A DNA stretch of 59,797 nt, taken from NCBI GenBank assembly GCA_015222165.1, contig JADFUS010000056.1:1-59797 (forward strand), read 5' to 3'. A program made the position numbers and the translations under genes. Under the pieces are notes generated by a model that saw only the letters and a program-made list of their open reading frames with translations, searched no databases and had not been told where the DNA came from. The stretch comes from Bacteroidota bacterium (GTDB lineage: Bacteria > Bacteroidota > Bacteroidia > Bacteroidales > Rikenellaceae). This document shows positions 1 to 10,646 of the stretch, piece after piece; positions within the stretch are counted from its first letter, which is position 1; each line of letters starts with the position of its first letter.

Positions 1-271
1 CTTTAATCATTAATCGGCAGGCTTCGCCGTTAATGCTTTCAGCTACATTTCTGCTTCGCCTTTTATTACGCTTCGCTGAGATTCCCTTTTCTGAAGAAAA
101 GAGAAGTAAAAAACTTTTAGCGAGAAACTTTTAGTTTCTCTTTGGGAAGAGCGTTTTTTGTGTTTTATAGGTGGTTTAATGTCAGTGTTGATATTGCGAT
201 TGGGTGCTGTGGAGGTATTGTCGTTAGTGTGGATATTGTGTGTAGTTATGTTTATACGAAGTATAAAGTAT
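1..271. other. Left-edge stretch without a supported gene
   Basis: I see no convincing coding region here. The octamer GCTTCGCC or GCTTCGCT occurs three times (21-28, 53-60, 70-77). Two small inverted repeats follow: CTTTTC/GAAAAG at 86-101, and a perfect 7-base stem GAGAAAC/GTTTCTC at 122-140. The repeated GCTTCGC words look unlike the AT-rich neighbours. This may be the edge of a repeat or of a gene outside the window. Confidence 0.3.
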
Positions 272-310
272 AAAAAAAGAGGTCACGGCAATATTAATTG
301 CTGTGACCTC
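272..310 (-). terminator. Terminator of glutamine synthetase
   Basis: A 12-base stem (279-290 with 299-310, one mismatch) has an 8-base loop. Read on the minus strand it is followed by a run of seven T. It lies 19 bases past the glutamine synthetase stop. Confidence 0.85.
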
Positions 311-328
311 TTAGGAGATATTATTTTA

Positions 329-1834
329 TTATCCGCAGTGGATAAATGTTTTTACATATTCAAGCATCTTATTGCAGTCACCTTCAAGCTCTGCACGAAG
401 ATTTGTATCTTCAAAAGCTCTTAGCTTAGCAATTTGTCCGTCAATCATACCTTTACTAAATACATTATATGCTTCGTAGATGTCTCTCTGACGATCAAGT
501 TGATTAGCAGACTCAGCACATGATGTAGGAAGTTGATTGAATTTACTAGATAAATCTTTGTTCTTTTCATCGTGGATATTAACACCAATATATCTGTCTT
601 TAGCATATTGTACGCTATTTTCCATTTCAAAACCATGACGTGCCGCAATAGCTAAACTTGCAAGAAGAAGATATATATCTGCAGAGCCATCTGGACAACG
701 GAACTCAACAGTTTGCTTGATGCTGAAATCTTTCTCTTCCTCATTAGCTAAACCATTAGCGATGTTTGTCATGTTTGATGCGTTCTTAACCCAACCAAGT
801 GGAACACGTACAAGAGCTGAACGGTTCATATCTCCCCAAACAATAGTTGTAGGAGCTTCTTGATGTGGTACTAAACGGAAATATGATGTTGGATTTTGAT
901 TTCCATAAGCAGAGATACTTGGAGCAAGCTCTAGGTATCCAGAAATAGCTTTATAGGCTGCATCAGTAAGTTTACCGTTTTCGATAACTACATTTTTACC
1001 ATCTTTCATCAAACGAGTATGAACGTGCATTCCGCTACCTGCTTTGCCAGCAGTGATTTTTGGTGCGAAAGTAACATCAAGTCCATATTGATATGCTAGA
1101 TTACGGATGATATATTTTGCTATAAGAAGTTGGTCAGCAGCATCTTCTAGTTTTGTAGGAAGAAATTCTATTTCGTTTTGTTCATATAGTGTTTTTCCGA
1201 CTCTGAAATTACCTACCTCAGCATGTCCGTATTTTATTACGCCACCAGCTTTAGCAATCATTTGCATAACTTCTGCACGGAATTGTTCTGTTTTATTAAA
1301 AGGTGCAGATTCATGATATCCTCTTTGATCAGGAATCTCGAAAGCTTCCTCCTCTTCAGAAATAACATAATATTCTAGTTCACCCATGACTTCATAGTCA
1401 AGACCTGTAACTTTTTTTAGTGCTTTGTGTGCCTTGCGAAGAACATGTTCTGGAGCTGATTCTAAAGGTAATCCGTCTTTAGTGAAAAAACTACATAGTA
1501 TGTCTACAGTAGGAATTTCAGAAAATGGATTTACAAAAGTTGTATTAAAACGTGGAATAACATATAGATCACTGCAATCTGCATCAATGAAAGGGAAAAT
1601 ACTCGATCCATCAACACGTTCTCCAGTAGTTAAAACTTGATCTAGATATGCAAGATCGTTTATAACAAAACTTAATGTTTTAAGACGACCGTCACCTGCA
1701 CAGTAGCGGAAATTAACCATTTCTATATCATTGTTAGAAATATAGTCAATAATATCTTGCTTTGTAAATTGACTATTGTGTTTACCCAAATATTTAACGA
1801 TAGGATTTGGGTTTAAAGCTATATTTTTATCCAT
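329..1834 (-). CDS. glnA: Glutamine synthetase, type I-like
   Basis: Glutamine synthetase joins ammonia to glutamate using ATP, in the cytoplasm. The 501-residue protein has the beta-grasp segment with ERVDGSSIF (72-80), the catalytic GSGMHVH motif (266-272), and the ATP/glutamate-binding stretch NPTSYFRLVP followed by NRSALVRVP (337-345). The length fits the ~500-residue GS found in Bacteroidales. The NLYDLP-type loop that carries the adenylylated tyrosine in enterobacterial GS is not visible near the C-terminus (about 410-460), so control by adenylylation is unlikely (inference). The gene stands alone, with a good Bacteroidota promoter upstream and its own terminator. The family call is firm; the exact GS subclass is not. 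Confidence 0.95.
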   Translation of the reverse strand: MDKNIALNPNPIVKYLGKHNSQFTKQDIIDYISNNDIEMVNFRYCAGDGRLKTLSFVINDLAYLDQVLTTGERVDGSSIFPFIDADCSDLYVIPRFNTTFVNPFSEIPTVDILCSFFTKDGLPLESAPEHVLRKAHKALKKVTGLDYEVMGELEYYVISEEEEAFEIPDQRGYHESAPFNKTEQFRAEVMQMIAKAGGVIKYGHAEVGNFRVGKTLYEQNEIEFLPTKLEDAADQLLIAKYIIRNLAYQYGLDVTFAPKITAGKAGSGMHVHTRLMKDGKNVVIENGKLTDAAYKAISGYLELAPSISAYGNQNPTSYFRLVPHQEAPTTIVWGDMNRSALVRVPLGWVKNASNMTNIANGLANEEEKDFSIKQTVEFRCPDGSADIYLLLASLAIAARHGFEMENSVQYAKDRYIGVNIHDEKNKDLSSKFNQLPTSCAESANQLDRQRDIYEAYNVFSKGMIDGQIAKLRAFEDTNLRAELEGDCNKMLEYVKTFIHCG

Positions 1835-1874
1835 TTTTTTATTTAATTGATGGTAATATGAATTAATGTCACGG

Positions 1875-1904
1875 CAAAGTTAGAGATTTTAAGATATTAA
1901 ACAA
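1875..1904 (-). promoter_or_regulatory. Promoter of glutamine synthetase
   Basis: On the minus strand TTG (1902-1904) and TAACTTTG (1875-1882) are separated by 19 bases, matching the Bacteroidota -33/-7 consensus (TTG, TAnnTTTG). The start codon lies about 40 bases downstream. Confidence 0.75.
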
Positions 1905-1943
1905 GTAAAATGATGATAAAAATGGAAATCATTATCAAATAGT

Positions 1944-2570
1944 TTAAAATTTACTATTATTATCTTTAAAAGAGGGAAAATGCCAACTATATCTAACCAC
2001 TAAAACTCGAATAAGTATTATTGAGATGATAGTTACAATTTGTGTTAGGATATATGGGGCATTGAAAAAGTGCATACACGCAAATATTAAACCTCCAGCA
2101 ATAGAAGCTGTGGCATAAATATCTTCTCTGAAAACAAGAGGTAACTCGTTTATAAGGACATCTCGAATGATACCTCCAACACTTCCAGTGATAGTTCCCA
2201 TGATTATAGCCATAAACATAGAATATCCTGCATCAAGAGTGACGACAATTCCTGTTAAGGTGAAAAGCCCTAGTCCTGCGGCATCAAAAATGAAAAATGT
2301 ATAATCAAGTTTTATGACTATTCTCTTAAAAACAATAACCATAAACATACCTATGAGGGTACATAAAAAATATGAGGGGGACGTTAACCAAAAAACCTCT
2401 TTTTGTATTAATAGATCCCTTACGGTACCTCCTCCGATTGCCGTAATGAAACCTATAACAAAAGCTCCGAAATAATCGAAGTGTTTTCGAGAGGCCATAC
2501 GGATACCACTTATGGCAAAAGCTACTGTGCCTAAGTACTCTACAACGTCTGTAAAATTTATTCCTTTCAT
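1944..2570 (-). CDS. TRIC/UPF0126 family membrane protein (YadS-like)
   Basis: This is a 208-residue inner-membrane protein built of two tandem UPF0126 repeats. Each repeat holds a glycine-rich turn: TAIGGGTVRDLL in the first, GSVGGIIRDVLI in the second. Seven hydrophobic segments are apparent, as expected for the trimeric intracellular cation channel-like family, whose prokaryotic members conduct K+ or other cations. I chose the ATG at 2570 over an upstream in-frame TTG at 2594, because that TTG lies inside the -7 box of a likely promoter (2592-2599). It is divergent from selU. No physiological role can be read from the context. Confidence 0.88.
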   Translation of the reverse strand: MKGINFTDVVEYLGTVAFAISGIRMASRKHFDYFGAFVIGFITAIGGGTVRDLLIQKEVFWLTSPSYFLCTLIGMFMVIVFKRIVIKLDYTFFIFDAAGLGLFTLTGIVVTLDAGYSMFMAIIMGTITGSVGGIIRDVLINELPLVFREDIYATASIAGGLIFACMHFFNAPYILTQIVTIISIILIRVLVVRYSWHFPSFKDNNSKF

Positions 2571-2591
2571 AGTTAATTTTAGATTTGGCGC

Positions 2592-2599
2592 CAAAGATA
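2592..2599 (-). promoter_or_regulatory. -7 box for the TRIC gene
   Basis: TATCTTTG on the minus strand lies 21 bases before the ATG at 2570. It overlaps the alternative TTG start and argues against that start. A second minus-strand TATCTTTG lies at 2631-2638. Confidence 0.5.
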
Positions 2600-2622
2600 G
2601 AAAATCTTTAAATAAGAATAAC

Positions 2623-2638
2623 TATCTTTGCAAAGATA
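2623..2638. promoter_or_regulatory. Palindromic divergent promoter element
   Basis: TATCTTTGCAAAGATA is a perfect 16-base palindrome made of two TAnnTTTG -7 boxes back to back. The plus-strand box (2623-2630) is 30 bases before the selU start. The minus-strand box (2631-2638) points to the TRIC gene. No good -33 TTG is visible for either direction. Confidence 0.55.
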
Positions 2639-2660
2639 AAATAATTTTTTTAAAATTTTT

Positions 2661-3707
2661 ATGAAAGAAAACATTTCTGCTCAGCAATTTATAGCTGAAA
2701 GTAAAGATAATATTATTGTTGACGTTAGAACTCCTCTGGAGTATGAAAATGGACACATAATAGGAGCTTTCAATATTCCTCTTTTTTCAAATGAAGAAAG
2801 AGCTGTAGTAGGTACAATATATAAAAAAGTTAATAAAGAAAAAGCTGTAGAAAAAGGACTTGAGTTTGTTGGGGTGAGAATGGCAGATATGGTGAAGAGT
2901 GCCCGCAAACTTTTGAAAAAAAAAGGCTGTTCTAAAATATATATTTATTGTTGGAGAGGCGGTATGCGTAGCAATAGTGTCGCATGGCTTTTCCAAACTG
3001 CTGGAATGGATGTAGAGGTTCTTAAAGGCGGATATAAGGCCTATAGAGGTTCTTTTATTGAGCTATTAAAACAAGAAGCATGGAAGCTGATTGTTGTTGG
3101 AGGTCCTACGGGCTGTGGAAAAACTACGCTTCTAAATGCCTTAATAGAAAAAGGTGAGCAAGTGGTAGATTTAGAAGGGATAGCAAACCATATGGGTTCT
3201 GCTTTTGGAAAATGCCGAATAAAAGAACCTCAGCCAACATCAGAACATTTTGCAAATTTACTTTACGATGAATTGTTGAAATTCGATAAAAATAGGTATA
3301 TTTGGTGTGAAGGGGAGAGTTTATCTATAGGTAGAGTATTTATGCCTCAAGAATTTTTCTTAATAATGCAAAAATCACCTTTTATATATTACGAAATACC
3401 TCGTGAAGATAGGCTTGATAATATAATGTTAGATTATGGGCAGTGTTCTAAAGAGTTTCTTATAGAGTGTTTTGATAGAATAAAAAAACGACTTGGTTTT
3501 GATAATGCTAAAAATGCAATAGAGCTTGTAGAAAATGGAGATATTAGAGGTGCAGCAGATATAGCAATGAAATATTATGATAAAGGTTATGCTAAATCTA
3601 TAGGTGACAAAGAAAAAACAGCAATAGCAAAAGTGGAAATGGAGAGTAGCGATATTGCTTTGGCAGTGGCTAAAGTGATTGAGATAAAAATAAAAAATAA
3701 CTTATGA
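2661..3707 (+). CDS. selU: tRNA 2-selenouridine synthase
   Basis: SelU (MnmH/YbbB) replaces the sulfur of 2-thiouridine at wobble position 34 of certain tRNAs with selenium, using selenophosphate, via a geranylated intermediate. The 348-residue protein has an N-terminal rhodanese domain (about 1-130) with the essential cysteine in YCWRGG (Cys97, the same number as in E. coli). A P-loop domain follows, with Walker A GPTGCGKTT (148-156). Length is close to the E. coli protein (364). It is the first gene of a five-gene operon; its stop overlaps the next start by four bases. The selenium donor enzyme SelD is encoded at the operon's end. Confidence 0.95.
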   Translation: MKENISAQQFIAESKDNIIVDVRTPLEYENGHIIGAFNIPLFSNEERAVVGTIYKKVNKEKAVEKGLEFVGVRMADMVKSARKLLKKKGCSKIYIYCWRGGMRSNSVAWLFQTAGMDVEVLKGGYKAYRGSFIELLKQEAWKLIVVGGPTGCGKTTLLNALIEKGEQVVDLEGIANHMGSAFGKCRIKEPQPTSEHFANLLYDELLKFDKNRYIWCEGESLSIGRVFMPQEFFLIMQKSPFIYYEIPREDRLDNIMLDYGQCSKEFLIECFDRIKKRLGFDNAKNAIELVENGDIRGAADIAMKYYDKGYAKSIGDKEKTAIAKVEMESSDIALAVAKVIEIKIKNNL

Positions 3708-4324
3708 AAATAGTTGACGCGAGGGGTAAATTATGTCCTCAACCTTTAATGATGACCAGAAAAGCTATAATGGGTTCGTCGAAAAATGAGGAGATAGAAA
3801 TTGTTATGGATAATGAGACAGCGTGTTCTAATGTTGAAACTTATCTTACAGAATCTAATGTTAAATATTCTGCATCAATAAATAATGGAGAGCAACATAT
3901 TTCTTTTGTGGTAGATGGGGAAGAGAAAATAGATGTAAATAAAGAGATAGTATGTCCAATACCTGAAAAAATAAATAATAATATTAGAGAGGGATATGTC
4001 GTTGCTATAAAGTCAGAATATATGGGAGATGGCGATATAGAGCTTGGAGCATTACTTCTAAGAGCATACATAAATACTCTTTCAGAAACAGATTTTTTAC
4101 CTACTTCTATTATTTTATACAATAGTGGCGTGAAAATTGCACTTAGTGATCGAGACACTTCAAAAAGTCTTGAAGAAATGGAGAAAAAAGGCGTAGAATT
4201 AATACTATGCGGAACTTGTATTGACTTTTATAAACTCAAACAAAAAGTCAAAATTGGAAAAATTAGCAATATGTTTGTCATTGCTGACAAATTATCTAAA
4301 GCTATTAATATTGTATATCCATAA
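3704..4324 (+). CDS. yedF: YedF-like selenium-metabolism protein (TusA + DsrE-like)
   Basis: This 206-residue protein has two parts. An N-terminal TusA/SirA-like domain (1-75) carries the CPQP motif with the persulfide-type cysteine Cys11. A C-terminal DsrE-like domain (about 100-206) has a CGTC pair (Cys169, Cys172) and an ISNMF-type ending. The architecture matches the family described as sulfurtransferase-like selenium metabolism protein YedF, which co-occurs with selD. The likely job is carrying sulfur or selenium as a persulfide or perselenide (inference from family and operon). It overlaps selU by four bases and precedes the desulfurase-like gene by eight bases. Confidence 0.88.
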   Translation: MKIVDARGKLCPQPLMMTRKAIMGSSKNEEIEIVMDNETACSNVETYLTESNVKYSASINNGEQHISFVVDGEEKIDVNKEIVCPIPEKINNNIREGYVVAIKSEYMGDGDIELGALLLRAYINTLSETDFLPTSIILYNSGVKIALSDRDTSKSLEEMEKKGVELILCGTCIDFYKLKQKVKIGKISNMFVIADKLSKAINIVYP

Positions 4325-4332
4325 TATAAGGA

Positions 4333-5439
4333 ATGAATAAATATTTTGACAATGGAAGTACTAGTTACCCTAAACCCAAAAAGGTAGCAGAGGACATCTA
4401 CGATTATATCGTAAATTTAGGAGGAACTTATGGTAGGGCAGCTTACGAAAGAGTGATTAAATGCACTTCTATGGTAGAGAGTTGTCGCGATAAAGTTGCT
4501 CAAATTATTGGCGCTTCGGACGGTGCTAATATTTTTTGGTGTCAGAATGCCACGATGGGTTCTAACACAGTGTTAAATAGTCTTAATTTAGAAGGTAAGA
4601 GAGTTCTTATCTCCCCGATGGAACATAACGCAATAACACGACCTCTTCATCATCTTAATGTTGAGTGGGAAGTTATGCCATGTTTTGATGATGGTTTTGT
4701 AGATGTTGAAAAATTAAATCAAATATCAAAAGATAATCTATCATTGATTATTGTAAATCATCAAAGTAACGTGAATGGAATTATTCAGCCGATAGAAGAG
4801 ATATGTAAATGGGCTGGAGATACAGAAGTTATGGTAGATACTTCACAATCTTTAGGTCATATAAATATAGATGTAGAAAAAAATAATATAGATTATTTGA
4901 TTTTTACAGGACATAAAGGTCTGCTAGGAGTTTCTGGAATCGGTGGATATTATTCTAAAAATCCCCGAAAAATGAAACCTCTTATTTATGGAGGTACAGG
5001 AACAAGTTCCGAATCTTATTCTATGCCAAATAGTTATCCAGATACTCAAGAAGCTGGAACTCCTAATATGGTTGGTATTGTAGGGCTGAATTCGGCTATA
5101 GAAAATAGGCCAAAATCACAACATACTAAAAAAGAAGTCTTTGATTTTTTGGTTGAGTTAAAGAAAATTAAAGGACTTAGGGTGTTATGTGCAAATGATT
5201 TTAAAAATCAAGGAGAATTGCTCTCTTTTTATAGTACAGAAATTAGTGGTTCAGAGTTCGTTTTACGTTTAAATAGAGATTTTGGAATTGAGTGTAGGTA
5301 TGGAGTTCATTGTGCTCCTCTTGCACACAGAACTTTAAAAACGTTAGAGCTGGGAACAATTAGAGTGGCTTTTTCTCCTTATCATACCCATGAAGATTTA
5401 GAATATCTATTACAATCAATAAAAAAGGCGTTAATATGA
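4333..5439 (+). CDS. Cysteine-desulfurase family aminotransferase (class V)
   Basis: This is a 368-residue PLP enzyme of fold type I. The PLP lysine sits in FTGHKGLLG (Lys195). A probable catalytic cysteine lies in GVHCAPLAH (Cys327), a motif of the selenium-linked cysteine desulfurase subfamily. The reaction would be removal of S or Se from cysteine or selenocysteine to leave an enzyme-bound persulfide or selenide. Its place between yedF and selD suggests it supplies or channels selenium for SelD (inference). The stop overlaps the next gene by four bases. The start ATG follows yedF by eight bases. It is not a standard IscS/NifS, being shorter and with a different C-terminal cysteine loop. 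Confidence 0.88.
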   Translation: MNKYFDNGSTSYPKPKKVAEDIYDYIVNLGGTYGRAAYERVIKCTSMVESCRDKVAQIIGASDGANIFWCQNATMGSNTVLNSLNLEGKRVLISPMEHNAITRPLHHLNVEWEVMPCFDDGFVDVEKLNQISKDNLSLIIVNHQSNVNGIIQPIEEICKWAGDTEVMVDTSQSLGHINIDVEKNNIDYLIFTGHKGLLGVSGIGGYYSKNPRKMKPLIYGGTGTSSESYSMPNSYPDTQEAGTPNMVGIVGLNSAIENRPKSQHTKKEVFDFLVELKKIKGLRVLCANDFKNQGELLSFYSTEISGSEFVLRLNRDFGIECRYGVHCAPLAHRTLKTLELGTIRVAFSPYHTHEDLEYLLQSIKKALI

Positions 5440-5645
5440 AATTAGCAATATTTGAGAGTGTTCGCAACGTAACTAAAGCGGATACAGCATGTACAGAACA
5501 AAAAATAGACGTTACAATTGTAGCCATTCCCAAGGAAATATCCTCAGATTGTGGAATAGGAATTAAACTAGATGATGATATCGTAAAAGATTTTGATGCC
5601 TGCATGGTTGAAAAAGGGATATCATATATATTATATAATTACTAA
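5436..5645 (+). CDS. DUF3343 small putative Se/S carrier
   Basis: This is a 69-residue cytosolic protein. It contains a SSDCGIGI motif (cysteine at about 32) plus further cysteines at about 20 and 54. The motif matches the DUF3343 family, named a putative Se/S carrier-like family because it accompanies selenium genes. It overlaps the preceding desulfurase-like gene by four bases and is followed by selD after 17 bases, so translation is probably coupled. The carrier function is an inference; I know of no firm biochemistry. Confidence 0.82.
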   Translation: MKLAIFESVRNVTKADTACTEQKIDVTIVAIPKEISSDCGIGIKLDDDIVKDFDACMVEKGISYILYNY

Positions 5646-5662
5646 AATTTTTCACCCAAACT

Positions 5663-6709
5663 ATGAATAATAAATTTGATTTGTTGTCAACTGTTGAATA
5701 TGGCGGTTGCTCGGCAAAACTTTCTCCTAAGGAACTTTCAGAACTTTTGAAATCTATACCTTTAGTGAAAGATTCTAATATAATGGTAGATATTGAAACT
5801 CATGACGATGCTGGAGTTTATAAATTAAATGATGAAACAGCATTAATAGTCACTACCGATTTTTTCCCACCAGTTTGTTCAGATGCTGAGGAATTTGGTC
5901 AGATAGCTGCGGCAAATGCTTTAAGTGATGTTTATGCTATGGGAGGAAAACCTCTTCTTGCTCTTAATTTAAATATGTTTCCTTCAAAAAATATTCCTCT
6001 TACAGTTTTAAAAGACATATTGATTGGTGGACAGAGTAAAATTACGGAGTCTGGAGCTTTCATTATGGGAGGACATACTATTGACGATGCACCACCAAAA
6101 TATGGTTTAGCTGTTGTTGGTACTATTCACCCTGATAAACTTATAAAAAATAGCGGATTAAGAGAAGGTGATGTTATGATTCTTACGAAACCGCTTGGTG
6201 TAGGTGCTCTTATAGCGGGTCAACGTATGGGAATTGCTAATCAAGATGCCTATAAAGAGGCTTTGGAGCAAATGAAAATTCTTAACAAAAGAGGTGCTGA
6301 ACTTATGCAGAAATATAATGTTAAGGGAGCAACAGATGTTACAGGATTTGGACTTGTAGGTCATGCACAAAAAATGGCTGAGGCAAGTGGAGTAACAATG
6401 GAAATTGAGAGTAAATGGTTGCCTGTTTTGCCTCAAGTTATGGATTTGATAAATCAAGGCTGTATTGGAGGAGCAACTTTTAGAAATCTTGACTATTCAA
6501 AAGGACAAGTTAGGTTTATGGATAGTTGTTCTACAGATTTCAAAATGCTGTGTTGTGATGCTCAAACTTCTGGAGGATTGCTTATGGGTGTTGAAAAACA
6601 ATATGTTTCACAAATATTAAGTGAATTGCATAATGATAGCCCTTTTACTCAGTCTGCTGTTGTAGGTGAAGTTACAAAACTTCAAGATGTATATTGTATA
6701 GTTAAATAA
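5663..6709 (+). CDS. selD: Selenide, water dikinase
   Basis: SelD makes selenophosphate, the selenium donor, from selenide and ATP, releasing AMP and phosphate. The 348-residue protein has the glycine-rich N-terminal loop with active-site cysteine and lysine in GGCSAKLSP (Cys16, Lys19). The position occupied by selenocysteine in some SelD proteins is cysteine here, with no in-frame TGA. Conserved TTDFFPPV and GGHTIDD segments follow. It closes the selenium operon. The only selenium user visible in the window is SelU; genes for selenocysteine insertion may lie elsewhere. Confidence 0.96.
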   Translation: MNNKFDLLSTVEYGGCSAKLSPKELSELLKSIPLVKDSNIMVDIETHDDAGVYKLNDETALIVTTDFFPPVCSDAEEFGQIAAANALSDVYAMGGKPLLALNLNMFPSKNIPLTVLKDILIGGQSKITESGAFIMGGHTIDDAPPKYGLAVVGTIHPDKLIKNSGLREGDVMILTKPLGVGALIAGQRMGIANQDAYKEALEQMKILNKRGAELMQKYNVKGATDVTGFGLVGHAQKMAEASGVTMEIESKWLPVLPQVMDLINQGCIGGATFRNLDYSKGQVRFMDSCSTDFKMLCCDAQTSGGLLMGVEKQYVSQILSELHNDSPFTQSAVVGEVTKLQDVYCIVK

Positions 6710-6808
6710 AAAAAGTGATATATAGTGATAATAAATGCTTTTTTAATTACTAAAAAGATGTTTAAAAAGTATTATTATGTTATATTTATGTTTTTTTACT
6801 CATTTTTC

Positions 6809-6839
6809 TTGCATATTAAAATAAAACAACATATATTTG
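6809..6839 (+). promoter_or_regulatory. Promoter of small RNA gene 1
   Basis: TTG (6809-6811), a 20-base spacer and TATATTTG (6832-6839) form a full Bacteroidota promoter. The layout, including the start of the spacer (CATATTAAAATA), is the same as upstream of the second RNA. Confidence 0.75.
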
Positions 6840-6844
6840 CATTC

Positions 6845-6942
6845 GAAAGGTAACAAATTCTTTTTGGATTTGCTTTTAATAGAGTTAATATTAGGTTGGT
6901 TAAATACCGTTTATCTTAGGATAAGCGGTATTTGTTTTTTTT
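6845..6942 (+). ncRNA. Small RNA 1 of a tandem pair (unassigned)
   Basis: This is a predicted transcript of about 100 nt starting just after the -7 box at 6832-6839. It contains a 5' stem-loop (CAAATTC with GGATTTG, T-rich loop, about 6854-6871), then the 19-base block AGTTAATATTAGGTTGGTT (6883-6901). It ends in a 14-pair terminator stem (6902-6915 with 6920-6933, loop TTAG, one G-U) and a T run. There is no plausible reading frame. The 19-base block and the terminator design recur in the neighbouring copy. I cannot assign it to a named RNA family. Both ends are inferred from the promoter and terminator. Confidence 0.7.
6902..6942 (+). terminator. Terminator of small RNA 1
   Basis: A 14-pair stem around a TTAG loop is followed by TTTGTTTTTTTT. 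The stem begins with AAATACCG and ends with CGGTATTT. Confidence 0.9.
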
Positions 6943-7080
6943 AATAAATGATAATATTATTAATGATTTGTAATTTTAATAAAAATAATCATATAGAACA
7001 TATTTTAGCCTAAAATTAACACAATAGAAAGCGTTTTTTGCTATAATGATAATATCTATATAAAATAATTGCTATTTTAT

Positions 7081-7111
7081 TTGCATATTAAAATATAAGT
7101 CCATATATTTG
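7081..7111 (+). promoter_or_regulatory. Promoter of small RNA gene 2
   Basis: TTG (7081-7083), a 20-base spacer and TATATTTG (7104-7111). The -33 and -7 boxes are identical to those of the first copy, and the first 12 spacer bases are the same. Confidence 0.75.
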
Positions 7112-7116
7112 CAGTG

Positions 7117-7219
7117 AAGGAAATTTTATATTCGTCGGATTGTTTATAAAAATTTCATAGAAAGTTAATATTAGGTTGGTTGAATACCGTTTTAGCATGC
7201 TAAAGCGGTATTCTTTTAT
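7117..7219 (+). ncRNA. Small RNA 2 of a tandem pair (unassigned)
   Basis: This is a predicted transcript of about 100 nt. It has a 5' stem (GAAATTTTATA with TATAAAAATTTC, one bulge, about 7120-7156), then the same 19-base block AGTTAATATTAGGTTGGTT (7163-7181). A 14-pair terminator stem follows (7182-7195 with 7200-7213, loop CATG) with a short T run. The 5' stem has a different sequence from copy 1 but the same position. The upper half of the terminator stem differs from copy 1 with pairing kept. This supports a real structured RNA rather than a chance repeat. Confidence 0.7.
7182..7218 (+). terminator. Terminator of small RNA 2
   Basis: A 14-pair stem (GAATACCG... to ...CGGTATTC, one G-U) with CATG loop is followed by TTTTA. 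The T run is weaker than in copy 1. Confidence 0.8.
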
Positions 7220-7367
7220 ATATATTATAATGAAACTAAATTTTTTGATTTAAAATAGTAGGTATTATTGTTAATGTGTAACTAATCTATCTATAAATAT
7301 ATTATATTTAAAAATGGGATTATCTATCATATAATTTATACAATTGTTTAATATTCATCTTATTATA

Positions 7368-7398
7368 TTGTAGTTATCAAATAAAATATTTATCTTTG
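7368..7398 (+). promoter_or_regulatory. Promoter of the glycosidase genes
   Basis: TTG (7368-7370), a 20-base spacer and TATCTTTG (7391-7398) lie 45 bases before the beta-galactosidase start. Confidence 0.7.
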
Positions 7399-7437
7399 GC
7401 AGTGATATTTTGAAAATAAAATAACCTTATATATTAA

Positions 7438-10584
<3,147 letters not shown>

Positions 10585-10605
10585 GAAAATAATAATATTA
10601 AACTT

Positions 10606-10631
10606 ATGGTGTCGGCTTATGTCGGCACCAT
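10606..10631 (+). other. Intergenic hairpin between the glycosidase genes
   Basis: ATGGTGTCG (10606-10614) pairs with CGGCACCAT (10623-10631), including one G-U, around an 8-base loop. No T run follows. It could be a weak attenuator or a processing or stability element rather than a full terminator. Confidence 0.5.
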
Positions 10632-10646
10632 ATTATATTTATAAAT

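Noticed and set aside
158-424. Open frame of 88 residues on the plus strand
   Set aside because: It runs through the glutamine synthetase terminator and into the end of that gene on the other strand, and its composition is not protein-like.
2571-2594. TTG start for the TRIC-like gene
   Set aside because: It falls inside a -7 promoter box; the ATG at 2570 gives a normal family N-terminus.
5700-5715. Possible selenocysteine in SelD
   Set aside because: The active-site codon is TGC (cysteine), with no in-frame TGA.
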